Of a stretch of DNA of 64,000 nucleotides, positions 63,496 to 64,000 are shown in pieces; positions within the stretch are counted from its first letter, which is position 1; every line of letters begins with the position of its first letter. The notes beneath the pieces are model-generated. The model was not told where the DNA came from. It searched no databases and saw nothing but the letters and a program-made list of their open reading frames with translations. A program made the position numbers and the translations under genes. Source of the DNA: Mageeibacillus sp. UBA5734 (GTDB lineage Bacteria > Bacillota > Clostridia > Saccharofermentanales > UBA5734). The stretch spans positions 1 through 64,000 of the forward strand of contig DIGA01000060.1 in the NCBI GenBank assembly GCA_002419365.1, read 5' to 3'.

Positions 63496-64000
63496 TTACA
63501 GGTTTTTGCGGCGGCGGTAGACCCACAGGGCCAAGCTGAACAAGATGGCCGGAATCACCAGGATCGCCAGGACCGACACCAGGCCGTTGACGGTGGCATT
63601 TCCGGTAGCAACTGCGAAGCTCGGCGGCATTTTAGCCTCGATGTACAGGACATCGGCAGCATCAGGGCCGGCCAGCCACTGGATGCTGTAAAAGAACAGC
63701 CCGGCATTATAGATGTTGTTGCCATACTGGTTGATCAGGGCATCCCCAAACACCGAGCTGGATCCGACAACCATGACCCGGGTGCTGTCGGTGACGGTGC
63801 TGCCATCGACATAGCCTTCATGGGTGCTGATGGCTGCCAGGACCTGTGTCCCAGCTTCCGAGCTGGCCAGTGGGTCGCCACCCGCTTCACGCACGCCCTG
63901 GCTGGATGTGGTCACAATGGCCTCTGTCTTGATGTAATCCTTGCCGCTGTTCAGAAGATCGATCGCCCGGTTGTTGTCTGCCAAGGTATAGCCGTCAATG
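63496..64000 (-). CDS. GldG-like ABC auxiliary protein, 5' end outside window
   Basis: C-terminal part of a GldG-family protein. The frame stays open to the window edge (reading IDGYT before LADNNRAID), so no start is present. Seen: RVMVVGSSSVFGDALINQYGN, the family's repeat of the ABC-type auxiliary domain, then a C-terminal membrane helix and RRRKNL tail. In this family the ABC ATPase and permease genes normally come first, so they should lie just beyond the window. Confidence 0.82.
   Translation of the reverse strand, partial: IDGYTLADNNRAIDLLNSGKDYIKTEAIVTTSSQGVREAGGDPLASSEAGTQVLAAISTHEGYVDGSTVTDSTRVMVVGSSSVFGDALINQYGNNIYNAGLFFYSIQWLAGPDAADVLYIEAKMPPSFAVATGNATVNGLVSVLAILVIPAILFSLALWVYRRRKNL

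Overview
The window looks like the chromosome of an anaerobic, Gram-positive-type bacterium, most likely a moderately GC-rich member of the Clostridia (Bacillota). The clues are strong AGGAGG-type ribosome binding sites, many lipobox lipoproteins, an MPQTG sortase-anchored surface protein, a MecA_N-type penicillin-binding lipoprotein, an OpuC-type osmoprotectant importer, a DUF503 protein, an acetate kinase and an Nqr/Rnf-type ion pump, with no aerobic respiratory genes. This is inference from gene content. No rRNA, tRNA, CRISPR array, phage or transposase was seen. About fifty protein genes fill the window; the first (GH20 hexosaminidase) and the last (GldG-like) run off the edges.

Layout. 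1-5.9 kb: a GH20 glycosidase, an extracytoplasmic methionine sulfoxide repair pair (TlpA-MsrA-MsrB lipoprotein plus CcdA) and an SH3/L,D-transpeptidase. 5.9-9.9 kb: a conspicuously AT-rich three-gene operon (GtrB-like glycosyltransferase, methyltransferase, YfhO-like membrane protein), probably for envelope glycan decoration. 10-20 kb: Hsp20, a PdxA-family dehydrogenase, the methionine importer metQ-metNI, UDP-galactopyranose mutase, OsmC, a LysR/YeiH divergent pair and DinB. 20.4-26.4 kb: a giant repeat adhesin, preceded by what looks like a leader RNA ending in an intrinsic terminator. 26.8-34.2 kb: PBP, OpuC-like importer, NfeD protease plus stomatin. 34.2-38.7 kb: an NqrBCDEF-like operon without NqrA or RnfB/C. 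38.9-43.9 kb: a small membrane protein and an ABC exporter with a huge coiled-coil FtsX permease. 43.9-52 kb: a sequence-divergent acetate kinase, DUF503, then ilvB, ilvD, leuB and cimA (isoleucine through citramalate). 52-64 kb: an ABC-F protein, a YegS-like lipid kinase, two unrelated flavoproteins, a CYTH protein, PepF, and a DUF5711/DUF4340/GldG envelope cluster.

The most interesting points are: the NqrA-less Nqr/Rnf intermediate with both covalent-FMN sites kept and a palindrome-controlled divergent promoter beside it; the acetate kinase whose phosphate-1 motif is rewritten; the adhesin in which nearly every repeat carries an EF-hand-like loop and whose promoter lies upstream of a terminator; and a family of GGGAC-N3-GTCCC palindromes scattered between genes, some placed on promoters or acting as terminators. 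Several themes (TlpA/CcdA/Msr, NqrC/NqrB flavins) point to active redox chemistry outside the membrane.
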